In this document: positions 1-11,959 of the stretch, in pieces
How positions within the stretch are numbered: the first letter of the stretch is position 1
How the letters are laid out: the number at the start of each line of letters is the position of its first letter
Assembly (NCBI RefSeq): GCF_000283155.1
Contig: NW_004454193.1
Location: 11,242,290 to 11,306,289 of the forward strand
DNA length: 64,000 nt
Direction: 5' to 3'
From: Ceratotherium simum simum
Lineage: Eukaryota; Chordata; Mammalia; Perissodactyla; Rhinocerotidae
Notes under the pieces: generated by a model
Seen by the model: the letters and a program-made list of their open reading frames with translations, nothing else
What the model was told of the DNA's origin: nothing
Database searches by the model: none
Made by a program: the position numbers and the translations under genes

Positions 1-197
1 TGGCTTAAGAATTTAAGCAATGCCAGACAGACTTTTTTTACTTACCTAGTGAACCAGAGGGCATCCTTTGTACATTTTTCTTTGAAATTGGACATTTTAG
101 TTCTAGGTAACTTGCCCCACATGTTAATGAAAGGATGGAAGCTTCTATAGAAAGTGAGTATACCTCTGACAATTTTTTCTTAAAAAAATGATAAATG

Positions 198-436
198 GAG
201 CTGGCCCCATGACCTAGTAGTTAAGTTCAGCACACTCCACTTCTGCAGCCTGGGTTCGGTTCCCAGATGTGGACCTACACTACTTATTAGCAGCCATGTT
301 GTGGTGGTGCCCCACATACAAAATAGAGGAAGATTGGCAAGAGATGTTAGCTCAGGGCTAATCTTCCTCAAGCAAAAAGAAGAAGATTGGTGACAGATGT
401 TAGCTCAGGGCAAATCTTCCTCAGCAAAAAAAAAAA
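198..436 (+). mobile_element. ERE-type SINE (tRNA-derived)
   Basis: A tRNA-like head (GCTGGCCCCATGACCTAG, then a GGTTCGGTTCCC B-box-like stretch) is followed by two copies of the ERE tail module (GATGTTAGCTCAGGGC) and a poly(A). It is flanked by a 16-bp direct repeat at 182-197 and 437-452 with one mismatch, which I read as the target-site duplication. EREs are mobilised in trans by L1. The head has lost its CpGs, so this is an older copy. Confidence 0.95.
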
Positions 437-443
437 AAAAAAA

Positions 444-599
444 TTATAAATGTATAAGAAAGGATAGAAATGTCTAGTCTACAACTGCTCAATGATATCT
501 GGTTTCCCACTCCTCTCCAACCTATCCCAGACAAGAAGCTTATATTTTCCTGCCACTTAGAAGTTAGGCACGGTCATCTGAACTTCTTTGCCCAATGAG
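444..599. other. Short unassigned stretch
   Basis: AT-rich DNA between the ERE and the next repeat. Nothing recognisable in it. Confidence 0.4.
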
Positions 600-865
600 A
601 CGTGGATGGAGTGATATGTGTGACTTCTAGGTGGAAGCATTTAATTGCTAGTGCTTGATGCCCACCTCTCACTTTCCATTGCTCTTCTTAACAGGGAGGC
701 GTGAGTTGATTTGGAGGTGCAATGCTTGGCCATCACTTAGAGGACTGTTGCCCTAGAGACACCCCCAGCCTGCAATTGACTTTTTGTGAAAAGGAAATAA
801 AGCTCTCTTGTGTTATGTCTCTAAAATTTTGGGTTGACTGTCATTTCATCACAGTCTAACCTATC
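600..865 (+). mobile_element. Ancient LTR-like interspersed repeat
   Basis: This stretch resembles a common mammalian repeat: CCAATGAGACGTGGATGGAG near its start, an AATAAA signal at about 797, then a tail close to 'TTTTGGGGTTG...CCTATCCTGACTGATA'. The 3' end resembles MaLR/ERVL LTRs, but I cannot assign a subfamily. No target-site duplication is visible. Confidence 0.5.
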
Positions 866-1289
866 CTAAGTGATACTTGCCCTTCACAGCAGAACAATTC
901 CAATGTGATATTTTGCTATCAGACTTATAATAAGGGCTTTAAAATGTCCCAAATTTTAGTTCACAAAAGTACTCTCTTTTTATAGATTTTAAAGTAATAT
1001 ACGAACATCCTCCCTCTTTTTCTCTAACTTTTCATCTAGAGCTTTTCCAATACTGTATTAATGTCTGTTTGTTAAATGTGAAGACACTAAAATATGTAGA
1101 ATAACAGAGTATATATTTTGAAAAAGACACACACACATTAAATGTATCAAAGTTTAAAACAAGGTATCTGTCCAATTTGCACAGCCTTTCCCCCTAAGAA
1201 AGTCACTCAACAAAATATTGGTAATGGAAATCTTGAATCCACGTCTGTCTGAGTCCACACTTATGTTCTTTTCACTAAAATCTAAACCT
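866..1289. other. Unassigned AT-rich DNA
   Basis: A short CA run lies near 1128. No repeat family, exon or structured RNA recognised. Confidence 0.35.
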
Positions 1290-1413
1290 TTTCCGATCTA
1301 GTGAAGCCTAGTTTCCAAAGTTGTCATGAGGATTAAGTGGGATATTATATGCAGAACAACCAGCCCAGAGCCTGGCACTATGAACTACTCAATAAATGTT
1401 AATTTAGCTTCAC
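1290..1413 (+). mobile_element. MIR SINE, 3' part
   Basis: The order 'GCCTAGTTTCC', 'GTTGTCATGAGGATTAAGTG', 'CAGAGCCTGGCAC' and 'CTCAATAAATGTTA' is that of the MIR core and 3' end. The 5' tRNA-like part is missing or too decayed to see. Confidence 0.8.
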
Positions 1414-2559
1414 AAATACTTAAGATGCCCCTTATTTTATTCAGGTGCCCTTACATATTAAAATTATCAAACAGCAATCATTACAGTCCTCAGCGATTAG
1501 TGTCTTTCCACAATAGACCATAGTGCTCTTTCCAGACCTTTAAAATGAAATTGCAACTTAATCCTTCATCCTCTTCTTTCAGCTTGCTAAAATCTGAACC
1601 TATGCCTGCATCTGCATTGTGAAATAACCAAAATTGTCAGTGGACCTTGCTTATATGAGATTGTCTATTTTCTAGTTGGAACCACTACTTTTGGCATTAC
1701 ACTGATAAACCATGGAATAGTCTAGTCTCAAATTTCATTTTCATGAGCAAATTTCACTGTAAATAACTTTTAGAAAACACACACACACATAGCCTGAATT
1801 TTCCAACTAATTGAATTTAGATGTACACATCTTCACTTTTATTGATCTGCATTTTGTTATTGAATTCATCTTTAGGAGATATTTCCAATGTCTCCTAAAA
1901 ATGGCATTTTATTTTTGTTACATTTCTAGGCAAGAGGCCAATATCATAGTTTATATTGGATATTGGTTTAGGAAATATATATTTAAGGAGAATGATCAAG
2001 CAAAAGTGTTAGGTGGAGGATGTCTATTAGGAAAAATAGCCAGAACTGACACAGTCTTTTATCATTGATGATATTGACAGAGGTTTCCTCTGTTAAGCTA
2101 TTTGGTATATAAAAAGCATATGAATAGATCATATTAAAGGAGCATCGCCACTTGTTTTGCCTTTTCAGTACTTACTGAATACTTAGCACTGAGTTTCTAC
2201 TTGCAGATTAGGAAATGTATTTATAAACACCTAGAATATTAGAATCTAAAGTATTTTAAAGATCATTCTAATATGCTCTTTCAGTTTACATAAATGGAAG
2301 CTAAAGTTCAAAAGGAGACTGAGTGAAAACGAACAAAACTAAGCTTATAACGTCCAACCAGTCATGTAACTACTTGGGCAGAGGAGGACAGATATTTCCA
2401 ATCTCTGAGCAGAAATAAAAATTGCCCTTTTCTGAACTCTTCACATGAGTTCTGGACCGCAGCTTGGCCTTCTGATACCAACTGCTGCCTATGGGGAACA
2501 CCTTAAATAGATTTGGAACAAGTTGAGACGTAGGTAAGTAAACCATCAGGAAACAAACA
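1414..2559. other. Repeat-poor intergenic or intronic stretch
   Basis: No repeat recognised apart from a short CA run near 1780. The longest open frame (1811-2068) has an unstructured hydrophobic translation, no recognised domain and no splice context, and is taken as chance. Confidence 0.4.
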
Positions 2560-2712
2560 TGAAACAAACAAACTAGCTATATTGCCTTGGAAAACTCACT
2601 TAAGCTGTGTCGTTCTTGATATCCTCCTTTCTCCATGGAGTTGTTGTGAACACAAATGCAAAAGCATCACGGAGGATAAAGGACTTTTTAAATGTAAGTC
2701 AGTGTTGGCTTC
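2560..2712 (+). mobile_element. Probable decayed MIR fragment
   Basis: 'ACTAGCTATATTGCCTTGG', 'ACTCACTTAAGCTGTGTC' and 'GTTGTTGTGAACACAAATGC' follow the order of the MIR core, though with many substitutions. Confidence 0.5.
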
Positions 2713-2784
2713 CCAATTGACACAGGCAGTTTAAACATTGCAAAGTACAACTTCTTGAATTGTGGGGCATAAGGATAAACTTCT

Positions 2785-3062
2785 ACTTTAAGAGTATGGA
2801 CTCTGATGCTCAACCACCTGGAATTTTATCCCGGCTGTTGGATTTACTAGCTGTAAGTTGACCTGGGACGTGTTACTTAATCTTTCCATGTCTTGGATTT
2901 TTCCACCTGTAAAATAGGACAATAATACTTTTCAAGTTGTTTCAATAAACTAGTTGTAAAAAATAAACAAGTTAATACATGTAAAATAATTTGAAGAGTC
3001 TGGCATGCAGTGTGTACAAAGTGCAATAAACATAAGCTAACACACATTATTATTGTTTCATT
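2785..3062 (+). mobile_element. MIR SINE, near full length
   Basis: A tRNA-like 5' part ('GGACTCTGATGCTCAACCACC', 'ATCCCGGCTGTTGG'), the core 'ACTAGCTGTAAGTTGACC', 'CCACCTGTAAAATAGG', and the 3' end 'GTCTGGCATGCAGTG...GCAATAAACATAAGCTA' all occur in order. A short extra segment sits near 2945-2970. Confidence 0.85.
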
Positions 3063-3539
3063 ATTTTTATTTTCAGGACTGCTAGGAACCACAGGCCATT
3101 ATAAGTTCCACTTCTGTCTAAAAGGCACATAAGAAAATCTTTTTACATTTAGTTGATACCATGGGCTTGACCTACTGCTCCTTCCACACTGACCATCCTG
3201 TGTGACGGTAGCATCTCCCCATTTTACTTAGATTTATTATCATGTCCAGGACTCAGACTCCGAATCTTGGGCCCTAGCTGGGCTCTGCTAAATGCTTCCA
3301 TAAGTTTAACTTCACATGTTTTAGACATTTGGTTATCAAACCATGTAGCCACTTTTTAATTTAATCTCCAAGAATTTCTTAGCTCCCACATTCTAAACAG
3401 CTTGGAGCAGTGTTTTCCATGACGAGAAGAAGACAGCATTTCAAATGTGAAAAATGCTATTCTCTTTCCTTGCTCTCACACTCTGGGCAGCATACCCCCA
3501 ATAATAGTTATTACGGAGTCTGAATTTAGCCTTCAAATC

Positions 3540-3850
3540 AATTCCAGATTTAACTAATCTTAATTCTATGCAGTTAATATTAGGTAGTGATTTATCATTG
3601 AGCAGAAATCCATTTAATTATGTCAGTCTGATACTGTATTTTGATATATCCTTTTGTTTGACTATTAACAGTGCTGGCAAATTATTTAATAATTAGGCAC
3701 AGAATTGATTAATAAGGTTTGACGTTAACAATTAGATTTTACTATTTTAGCTTGATACTTATTGAAAGTTTGTCTGCTCTTGGATTGACAATTTGAATGA
3801 TACACGCTAATTGATTTGCATCCATCATTCTCTTTCATTTACTTGCGTGA
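3540..3850. other. Repeat-free AT-rich block with homeodomain-type cores
   Basis: No repeat signature. ATTA/TAAT cores are dense (near 3613, 3680-3700, 3725 and 3806), and an octamer-like ATTTGCAT lies at 3814-3821. This composition is common in conserved developmental enhancers but also in neutral AT-rich DNA. Function is inferred only. Confidence 0.3.
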
Positions 3851-4321
3851 ACTGTATTTGCAACCACCGGGTAGTGTATGGTATGCATTCAGGAGGCACT
3901 TCGGAAACCAATCTGTCCCCAAATCTTTGCTTTATTGCTACAGATTATTAAGCAGTTCCACATTATAGACACAAAGAATGACTTGGGATTCAAATTAAAA
4001 CAAGTTTAAATAAACTGCAAAAGCTTTCCTCAGCAGACTGACTTCTACATTAAATACCCAAATTACTGCACATCACCATTCAGGCAGAGGAGCCACCATT
4101 TTCTAGACTCGAAGCTATAATGTGTTTTCTTAAAAAAGTATAAAGTTTACATAAAATTTATCAAGTTAACCTCATATCATCTCACTGCGTATCACATCTC
4201 TTTAATATATCAAAGTAAAAACTTGTTTAGTCTATTATTCTTTAGTGATTATGACCAATATTCAGCAGATCATACTCGAATTGTTCTTAAAAAACAGAAA
4301 GAATATTCACTAAGCTTTAAA

Positions 4322-4345
4322 ATATTCATTCATTCATTCAACTCT
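4322..4345 (+). repeat. (ATTC)n microsatellite
   Basis: About five ATTC units. It could be the remnant of an L2 end, which often carries this tetramer. Confidence 0.6.
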
Positions 4346-4684
4346 TTACTAGACTCTGCTAGCCATTCATTATCTTTTTTGCATTCATTCCCCTTTTCTT
4401 ATCAATAGTCTATATAGTCAAGCAATTTTGCAGATGCTCATTTCTAGGTGTGGGTCCTGGTTAGCTTAAGCCAATTAATATCAGCTCAGGCTGAATTTGT
4501 TAAAGGCCACAATTCACAATAAGGATGTGACAGCTATTAATATCTCTATATCAAATGCCACAGCATACATCTTCAGAAAGCAGAAGTTCATGGAGATAAA
4601 CAAGGAGACATAACAGAAATATAATAAACAAAGGAGACTAGATAATAACAATTAATGTTAACGTGTTGGCATTTATTATTTTAT
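4346..4684. other. Unassigned DNA
   Basis: No repeat family, ORF or structured element recognised. Confidence 0.35.
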
Positions 4685-5105
4685 TCTATATGAGATATCT
4701 ATTGTTACACAATGACTTGTGTAACAAATCACTCAAAACTTCAGTGGCATAATAAGCATTTATTGCTCAGGTGTTGGGGTGATCAGCTAGGCAGCACTCC
4801 TGTTCTTTGCTTGCTTTGCTCAGATATTTGAGGTTGGCTAAATGTTAGCTGATTAGGATGGCCTTGACTGGAATGATTGGAGTGACTCCTCTCTGATCCA
4901 TGTGTCTCTCATCCTCTTGCTGGGATCAGTATGCTAGCCTGGGCCTTTCTTTTTCACAGGGATTGAGAGGGACAGAGTGAGCAAGTCCAATAATTCTTCC
5001 AATCCTCCTTTTGTGTGACGCCTGCTAAGATTCAAATGGCCCAAAGCAAACATTATGGCTGAACTCGGGATCAGAGAGGGAGGATAGTACCAAGTTATAA
5101 GGCAA
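4685..5105 (-). mobile_element. Ancient LTR-like repeat (MaLR/ERVL type), antisense
   Basis: It starts 'CTATTGTTACACAATGACTTG', continues 'AACAAATCACTCAAAACTTC' and 'AGTGGCATAATAAGCATTTA', then an internal stretch with 'GGCTAAATGTTAGCTG'. This is the reverse complement of an LTR-type 3' end ending 'GGTAATTTGTTA...'. Two more copies of what looks like the same family lie at 52325-52560 and 52695-53215. Confidence 0.5.
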
Positions 5106-7510
5106 AGGGCATAAACACAGGAAGTGTTTAAGAATTGGGACCATTATTATAATGTACAATATACTTTGTTTTTACAACTGCAGTATTACCAAAAGAATTC
5201 TATTACTACAATGACCTCAATTTTATCTTGTTTTTATTTCTCAACCACAATCCTCTATTTCATATTTTCTACTCTCTATTTCATGGTTACTATTCTGTGC
5301 CCTTTAATTAAGCTACTCTTTGTATACATTTGGCTTATCCTTGGGGCCACCTGAGTGCGTGGGTTGTGGGGAGAATGATGTATGCCTGCTTAGAATGCTT
5401 CTTCTCCTGCAGGAAACCCAAGGTGAAACAGAGAAAAGAACCATGTGAAGGAAAGTCTGGATTGCGGATTTCTGTTTTTGAAATCTTGTAACTTCCACGT
5501 AACATTTTAGAGTTTAAAAATGTGCTTGCATAATTCAATCCCAAATTGTTTCCAATGTGCAATGAAAGCCTAACATTCTTACCTTGGAGTACTGGTTAGA
5601 AGATCACAGCTAAGAACATATTTGAGATTTCAAGACTTGCATCTGGCTTAATGTGTGATGAATAAATGGAATTTTTTTTTTAACTCTCTCTCTCTGTGTA
5701 GATAGAAACATATAGTTTACTTTTGCTAGCAGGTCTGCAAGCCTCAAGTCTAAAAAGAATTTAGCTCAGTGAAAAAAGCTGTTCTACTTTTCTTCCACTT
5801 CAGAAACTATCACCAGGATACAATTATGAGCAACACTTTCCATTTAAATACCCAACTCTGCTAATCTGTTTTGATTTTTAATTGTATCTTTTACTACACA
5901 ATGCCAAAGTGCTTTCTTTTCTAGCATCTGCCAAGAAAGGTGTGTAGAGACAGGTACACAAAAGGGTAGTCTGACTGTCTCTTCTATTTTGGAGCCGTGT
6001 CTTGCCATCTGCTTTTATGTGCAGTCTGTTGCCTTTTAGAAATCCATGTACCCTCCAGCCATGAGTTCCATATAGAGCTACTAATAAGAAGAAGTTTGCT
6101 CTAGGATTTCTCTGTTGTGGATGAAGTATTTCCTTCCCAGCAAGGTCATCCTTGCCTCTCCAGGTGCTAATTTGTGCTGCTCTTGATCCACTCGTATTAT
6201 TGATAGTGGAGTCCTTGGTACGTGTTATATTGAAATATTACTAATGTATGAACTGTAACATTAAATTTCTAATCTAATCAATCAAATAGCATACATATGC
6301 AGTAGATGCTTGGCTAGTAAAAAGATTAATTGCAATGTGCAATGAAAACTAACTCTCTATAAGGTGAAATATTGCATGTCTTCCACAGAAAGATGGAAGC
6401 CTGAACACTGTGTTAAGCTAATGACTACTTCTGCCATTCAACCATATGGATTGCCTTTAAGACAAACTAAAATGAAGATTAAAGACATGTAAAATCAACA
6501 CTCTATTAAGGCAGTTAGGGCTTTTCTCCAGATTCTACAGGAAAATTATGCAATCTGTTGCAAAACCAAGTACTTGTCTCCCAGATGGTGCCCAGAATCT
6601 ATCTGAGCAAACACTTCTTCCCTGCTCTCTGTAACAAACCAGGCATATTTTTTGATTCTCTGTGCTTGATTATGCATCTGAAGACATTTACACGAGAAGG
6701 ACCTTGTAGAGTTGCTGTGGATTTGCATTGTAAAACTCCACAATGTTGTAATATACACTTCTGAAAGCAAACCAGAAGTTATGAAGTAAAAGACGATGTT
6801 GTTTTTTGAGATGTACTATTTCCTGGATTTGTTGGTTGACTTTATATTTTCAAAAGTATTTTGCATGTGGCTGATCAGAAAGTAAGGCTATGAATCTTTG
6901 ATTGTTGATAATCTCTTGTTAATTAACGTGGACCTGATTGCATTTTTGGAAGCTTACTGTGAATTAAATTATTGGTGGTAGGATACAAGCTTTTAATTAT
7001 TATTGAGGGAATTTTCAACATAAAGATCATTCTTATTTGAATTGCTGCCCAGAAGAGTTTTAATTTTTTTCCACATGTATAGTAAATATGTTTGTTTATA
7101 TATTTAGGGACTAGTGATTGTTGGTGAATGCTACTGGGGATAGAGACTAGGCTACATTATCTTCCACATCTCTTCCACCAATTTTGCCTGGGTCTCCTTG
7201 CCTTTTTCATGCCTGTAACCCATTCTGTCCCTCTTTGGCTTGACTAACTCCATGGATCCTCAAGCTCATGTTAGAGATTCTTGTTCCAGGAAGACATTTC
7301 TTGTCACTTAGAATTGAGTTATGTGAATGTCACTTGCTTCCAAGTTACCAGGAATATACCTCTTCTATGAAATTATCATAGCGCCTGCCCTCAAGAAGCT
7401 AGCCTACAAGTGAGACAAATGTACTATATTTAAATGGTTTATTTATCCCTCATTTCCGTAGCATTTCCCCCAGAAAAAATTTTGGCCCATGATAACAACG
7501 TATAATATTT
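5106..7510. other. 2.4-kb repeat-poor stretch
   Basis: No clear SINE, LINE or LTR. Overlapping short frames at 5313-5562 and 6546-6770 have no recognised domain. At 6895-7010 several TTAATTA/TAATTATTA cores cluster in sequence that could be a conserved noncoding element. No exon could be supported. Confidence 0.4.
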
Positions 7511-7532
7511 TGCTTGCTTGCTTGCTTGCTTG
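7511..7532 (+). repeat. (TTGC)n microsatellite
   Basis: Five to six perfect TGCT units. Confidence 0.85.
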
Positions 7533-9033
7533 ACTGATTTATTGACTATAGATCAATAAAATAACAAATGAGTAAATGAATGAACTAGGTAAGTCATGAG
7601 AGAAACTTAAAAATATATATATATGGAATTGAAACCTTTCTTCCAACATGTAAAGAGCTTGGCAGTCATTAGTCCCACCTTCACAACAAGAAAAAAAAGC
7701 TGAATAAACTGAAAAGCAATGATCTTTCTTAGATCCATCAGAGATTTGAGGTCACACAACAAATTACCACCCCAAAAACTGGAAAGACAGGCTAATACAG
7801 AGAATATATAGCAGCTTACCTGAAGCAGAAGTCACTGGAGCCACTAACTGTTGGGAACACTTAAATGGTATTGCTAGAGGTTGAGTGTGGACTAGCTTGA
7901 AAGTTAAAAATTTTAGGGGGGTCAGCCTAAGGGAAGCTACCACACTTTCATGGGTTTTACCTCCAGAAGTTCCATGAGGTTCTCATGATGAAAATTGGAG
8001 AAAAAAATCCCCTCAAGTATGGCAAGGGTAAGGGTAAAAGTAACCATTTTGATATACCCAAAGGAAAAGTAACCATTTTGAAGTATTCTCAAGGAAAAAG
8101 CCACCATTTTGAAATATTCCTAGATCTTTCTCTAAAACAATGGCTTACTTAACAAGGGAAAGGACCCCAGCAGAGCCTTATCTGACTTGAGGAAGCAAAA
8201 GTACCCAACTCTAGCCTCCTATAGGCTTCCTGTCTCACCTAAGAAGGAAAAAAACCTGAGAAGCACTTGTGAAGATCATATCACATAAACAGCAGACCAC
8301 TAAAAGACTGAGATCTCATTCTAGGACTATAGAACTCTTTCACTTCCCCAAACCTTACCGCTGCATGAACAGGGCTCTTGTATAATAACAGTGAGTTACA
8401 GATAAAAGGGCTAGAAGTCTAGGACTTTACCTAAGAAGGAGTTTCTAGGGAAACCCAAAGACAGCAGGACACTAGAGGAAATTCCAATCTCTGACATCTA
8501 TAGCTACATTAAGCAGTAAATACAGCCTAATGCCTAGCCGGATAAATATAACCTCTCACACTAAAGGCCTATCTACTCTATTTACTTTTACCTGATACAT
8601 CATGTACAGCTTTCAACAATAACAATAAAAAACTTGCAAAGCATGCTGAAATAAATGCACATAAAACCCCAATCTGAAGAGACAAAATTAGCATCAGAAT
8701 TAGATTCAGATATAGGAGAGATTTTTGGAATTATTAGAACAGGAACTTAAAATAACTATGATTCATATGCCAAGACATCTAATCAAAAGTGTCAACAATA
8801 TGTAAGAAAAGATGGGTAATGTAAGCAAAGATATTAAAACCATGAGAAAATATTAAAATAGAAAGTATCAGAAAAAGAAGTGCTAAACACAATAAAACTT
8901 CCCAAACTGAAAAGCATAATGAAAAAATAGAAAAGAAAAGGGCAGTGTATCCAAGAATCATGGGACAATTTAAAAGGTGTAAGATATGCATAATAGGAAT
9001 ATTCAAAAGTGAAGAAAGAATGGATCGGAAGAA

Positions 9034-9480
9034 ATGTTTGGAGTAATAATGGCTGAGGATTTTCCAAAATCAATGAGAGAAACCAAATCACAAATCAAGG
9101 AAGTTCACAGACCACCAAGCAGTATAAACAACAAAAAATCTACATGTAGGCATATCATCTTAAAACTACAGAAAACCAAAGACAAAGAGAAAATCTTGAG
9201 AGAAGCCGGAGGAAGAAAATATCTTAAGTCTAGAGGAACAAGGACAAGAATAACATCAGACTTCTTATTAGAAGCCATACAAGTAAGAAGAGAATGGAGT
9301 GAAGTGTTTAACATTGAAAAAAAAAGCCAAAACACCAATTTTGTATCCAGTGAAATTATCCTTCAGAAGTGAAGGAGAAATAAAATCCAGAATTTTGTAT
9401 TTAGTGATATTATCCTTCAAAAATGAAGGAGAAATAAAGACTTTCATGCACAAATAACAAACTGAAGCAATGTGTCACAT
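9034..9480 (+). pseudogene. L1 ORF1 C-terminal remnant
   Basis: The open frame at 9034-9372 carries 'HIILKLQKTKDKEKIL' and 'EAIQVRREWSEVF', which match the layout of the L1 ORF1 RNA-binding protein C-terminal domain. The following DNA (to about 9480) continues the family pattern but with stops. ORF1 protein is the nucleic-acid chaperone of the L1 particle. This copy lacks the N-terminal coiled coil and is dead. Confidence 0.75.
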
Positions 9481-10179
9481 GTAGAGAACTTTCTTGCAAG
9501 AAATGTTAAAAGAAGTTCTTCAGAGTGAAGGAAATTCTAACAGGTCAGAAACTCATATCTATATAAAAAAAAGGAAGAGTTTCAGAAAAGGAATAAATGA
9601 AAGTAAAATAAAATCTTTACATTTCTTATTCCTATATGATCTAATAAATACTGCTATTCAAAGTAAAAATAGTAACAATGTATTGGGTGATTATAGCAAA
9701 GGGATAAACAAAATTAATGGCAACAATATTATGAGGGATGAGAGGGAAGAATTGGGAATACTCTTTTATAAGTTACCTATACTACCTGTGATGTGATACA
9801 GTGTTACATGAAAGTAGACTGAGATTAGTTGTAAATGTATATTACAAACAGGAGGGCAACCACTTTTTTTAAAAGCATAATTCATATGCTAAGAGTGGGG
9901 AAAAAATGGAATCATATAAAATGCTCATTTGAAACCAGAGAAGTCAAAAAAGGGGGAAGATTTAAAAAAAAAGAAAAGTGCAGCAAATAAAGAACACTTA
10001 CAAACATGAAAGATAGTAATGCACCTCTACTAATAATCATTTTAAATGTGAATAGTCTAAATACACTAATTAGAAGACAGAGACTGTTAGAGTAGATAGA
10101 AAACAACATCCAACTGTTCATTGTCTACAAAATACCCACTTCAATTGTAAAGACACAGAGAGGTTAAAAGTAAAAGGAC

Positions 10180-10560
10180 AAACTCGCATTCATTGTTGGT
10201 TGGAATGTGCAATGGTACAGTCATTCTGGAGACACTTTGGCAGTTTATTATAAAACTAAACATATTCTTACCCTACAATCCAATCCAACAATTGTGCTCC
10301 TTGGCATTTACCCAAATGAATTGAAAACTTATGTCCACACAAAAAGCTGCATACGAATGTTTATAGTAGCTTTATCTGTAATTGCTCAAACCTGGAAGCA
10401 ACCAAGATGCTCTTTAAAAAGTCAATCAAGAAACAAACTGTGGTATGTTCAGACAATGCAATATTATTCAGCTCTTGAAAGATATGAGCTATCAAGCCAT
10501 GAAAAGACATGGGGGAACCTTAAATGCCTATTTCCTAGTAAAAAAAAGCCAGTCTGAAAA
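10180..10560 (+). pseudogene. L1 ORF2 C-terminal remnant
   Basis: DNA-level match to the conserved 3' end of ORF2 ('GGAATGTGCAATGGTACAG', 'CCTGGAAGCAACCAAGATG', 'CAATATTATTCAGC'). The endonuclease and reverse-transcriptase cores are absent because of the upstream deletion. Confidence 0.75.
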
Positions 10561-11062
10561 AGCTATGTATCCTATTATTACACCTATATGACATTCTGAA
10601 AAAGGCAAAACTATAGAGACAATACAAAGCTCAGTAGTTTCCAGGGATTCAGGGGAGTGAAGGGGTGATTAGATGCAGCACACACGATTTTTAGGGTAGT
10701 GAAAACTATTCTTAATGAAATTTTAATGGTCTGTGAACCTAAAACTGCTCTAAAAGATAAAGTCCCTTGAAATTTTTTTTAGTGGTGGATCTATGTCATT
10801 GTGTATTTGTTAAAACTCCTGGAAATGTACAACACAAAAAGTGAATATTAACATAAATCATGGACTATAATAATAAGAAGAATGCATCGATATTGGTTCA
10901 TTAACTGTAACAAGTGTACTGCACTAACGCAGGATGTTAATATGAGGGAAACCTGTGTGGAGAGTGGAGAGTGGGTATAGGGTTGGGTAGATAGAACTCT
11001 CAGTATTATCTGCTTAATTATTCTGTAAATCTAACACTGTGCTAAAAAGTAGTCTATTAACT

Positions 11063-11958
11063 ATTAAAACAATGCATTCAAAATGTTGCCACTCAAATTG
11101 TATAGCAGTGACAAATAAAAAAATTTTAGTCACAATTTTGCTCTTCTACCTCTCTTAATCCTCCCTCAAACAAATGGATTCTCTACAGAATTGTCGAATC
11201 AGCAATTAAAGTGAGAAATTAGTGTTTTTATGCCATATTTAAAAGGTGATGGGATGGCATTGAAAGGAGAACTATATTAATGCTTAAAAATTATAATATG
11301 TTTTTCTTAAAGATATTGAAAGGAAATATTTGTCTTTAATATGGATTTTAATGTCACTGAATAAATAGTTTTCTGTATTGCTTTAATTCAATATATATAT
11401 ATAATGAATGTATATTTTTATATATATTTTAGAACCATTTTCTCAGTGACTTGTGTAATACAATGACATATAAGCTACGATCCCTGGACAAGGGGCTCAT
11501 AGTCAAGGTGAAGTAACATACACATAAATAACTAGGTGTAATTGATTGTATTTCAAGTGTCTCATATATGTAATTTAATTATATTGCTATGCTAATCTCA
11601 TAAGTAATTTAAACTATTTTTTCTAAAACAATATTAGGCATATTATGGAGTAGAAAGGAGACTTTTGGTGCTTTTTAAAAAGTAGTAAGAGACAGCAGGG
11701 TAGACTGTGGCTTGGACAAGGTAATTGGCCAAGAAAGGTTGTATTCCAGACCTCTCTGGTTGGTTTTGTCATTATCTATGCATTTGGGGATATATTTACG
11801 GCAAGTTTGAGGATAACTGACAGTCAAGTCATAAAGTACAAAAATGCTATATATAAATACACAGCAAGTATATTTATATTATATGCGCAGAAGAAGGGTT
11901 GTAAAGGTGAATGTCTACAAGAAATTGAACAGGGAGTTGAAGCCAAAGGGTGCTTTAA
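11063..11958. other. Unassigned DNA with an AT microsatellite
   Basis: An (AT)n-rich tract lies at 11389-11431. The rest shows no family I recognise. Confidence 0.4.
11389..11431 (+). repeat. AT-rich microsatellite
   Basis: Two short (TA)n runs separated by 'ATGAATGTATATTTT'. Confidence 0.7.
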
Positions 11959-11959
11959 A

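Larger units (their letters stand above)
7645..11062 (+). mobile_element. L1 LINE, internally deleted, with 5' region and 3' end
   Basis: The 5' part (7645 to about 8830) is an L1 5' UTR-like region whose paralogue lies at 26585-27725. An ORF1 remnant follows to about 9800. At about 10165-10180 an ORF2 N-terminal-region phrase ('AGGTTAAAAGTAAAAGGA') jumps straight to the ORF2 C-terminal region ('CATTCATTGTTGGTTGG'), so most of ORF2 is gone. The 3' UTR runs to 11062 and resembles L1MA/L1MB types. An extra copy of the terminal module lies at 10731-10763. No intact reading frame remains. Confidence 0.85.

Noticed and set aside
7511..7532. CRISPR-like or tandem array
   Set aside because: A simple tetranucleotide microsatellite; no spaced repeats anywhere in the window, and the DNA is mammalian.
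9034..9372. 112-codon frame as an independent gene
   Set aside because: It is the L1 ORF1 C-terminal remnant inside the L1 at 7645-11062.
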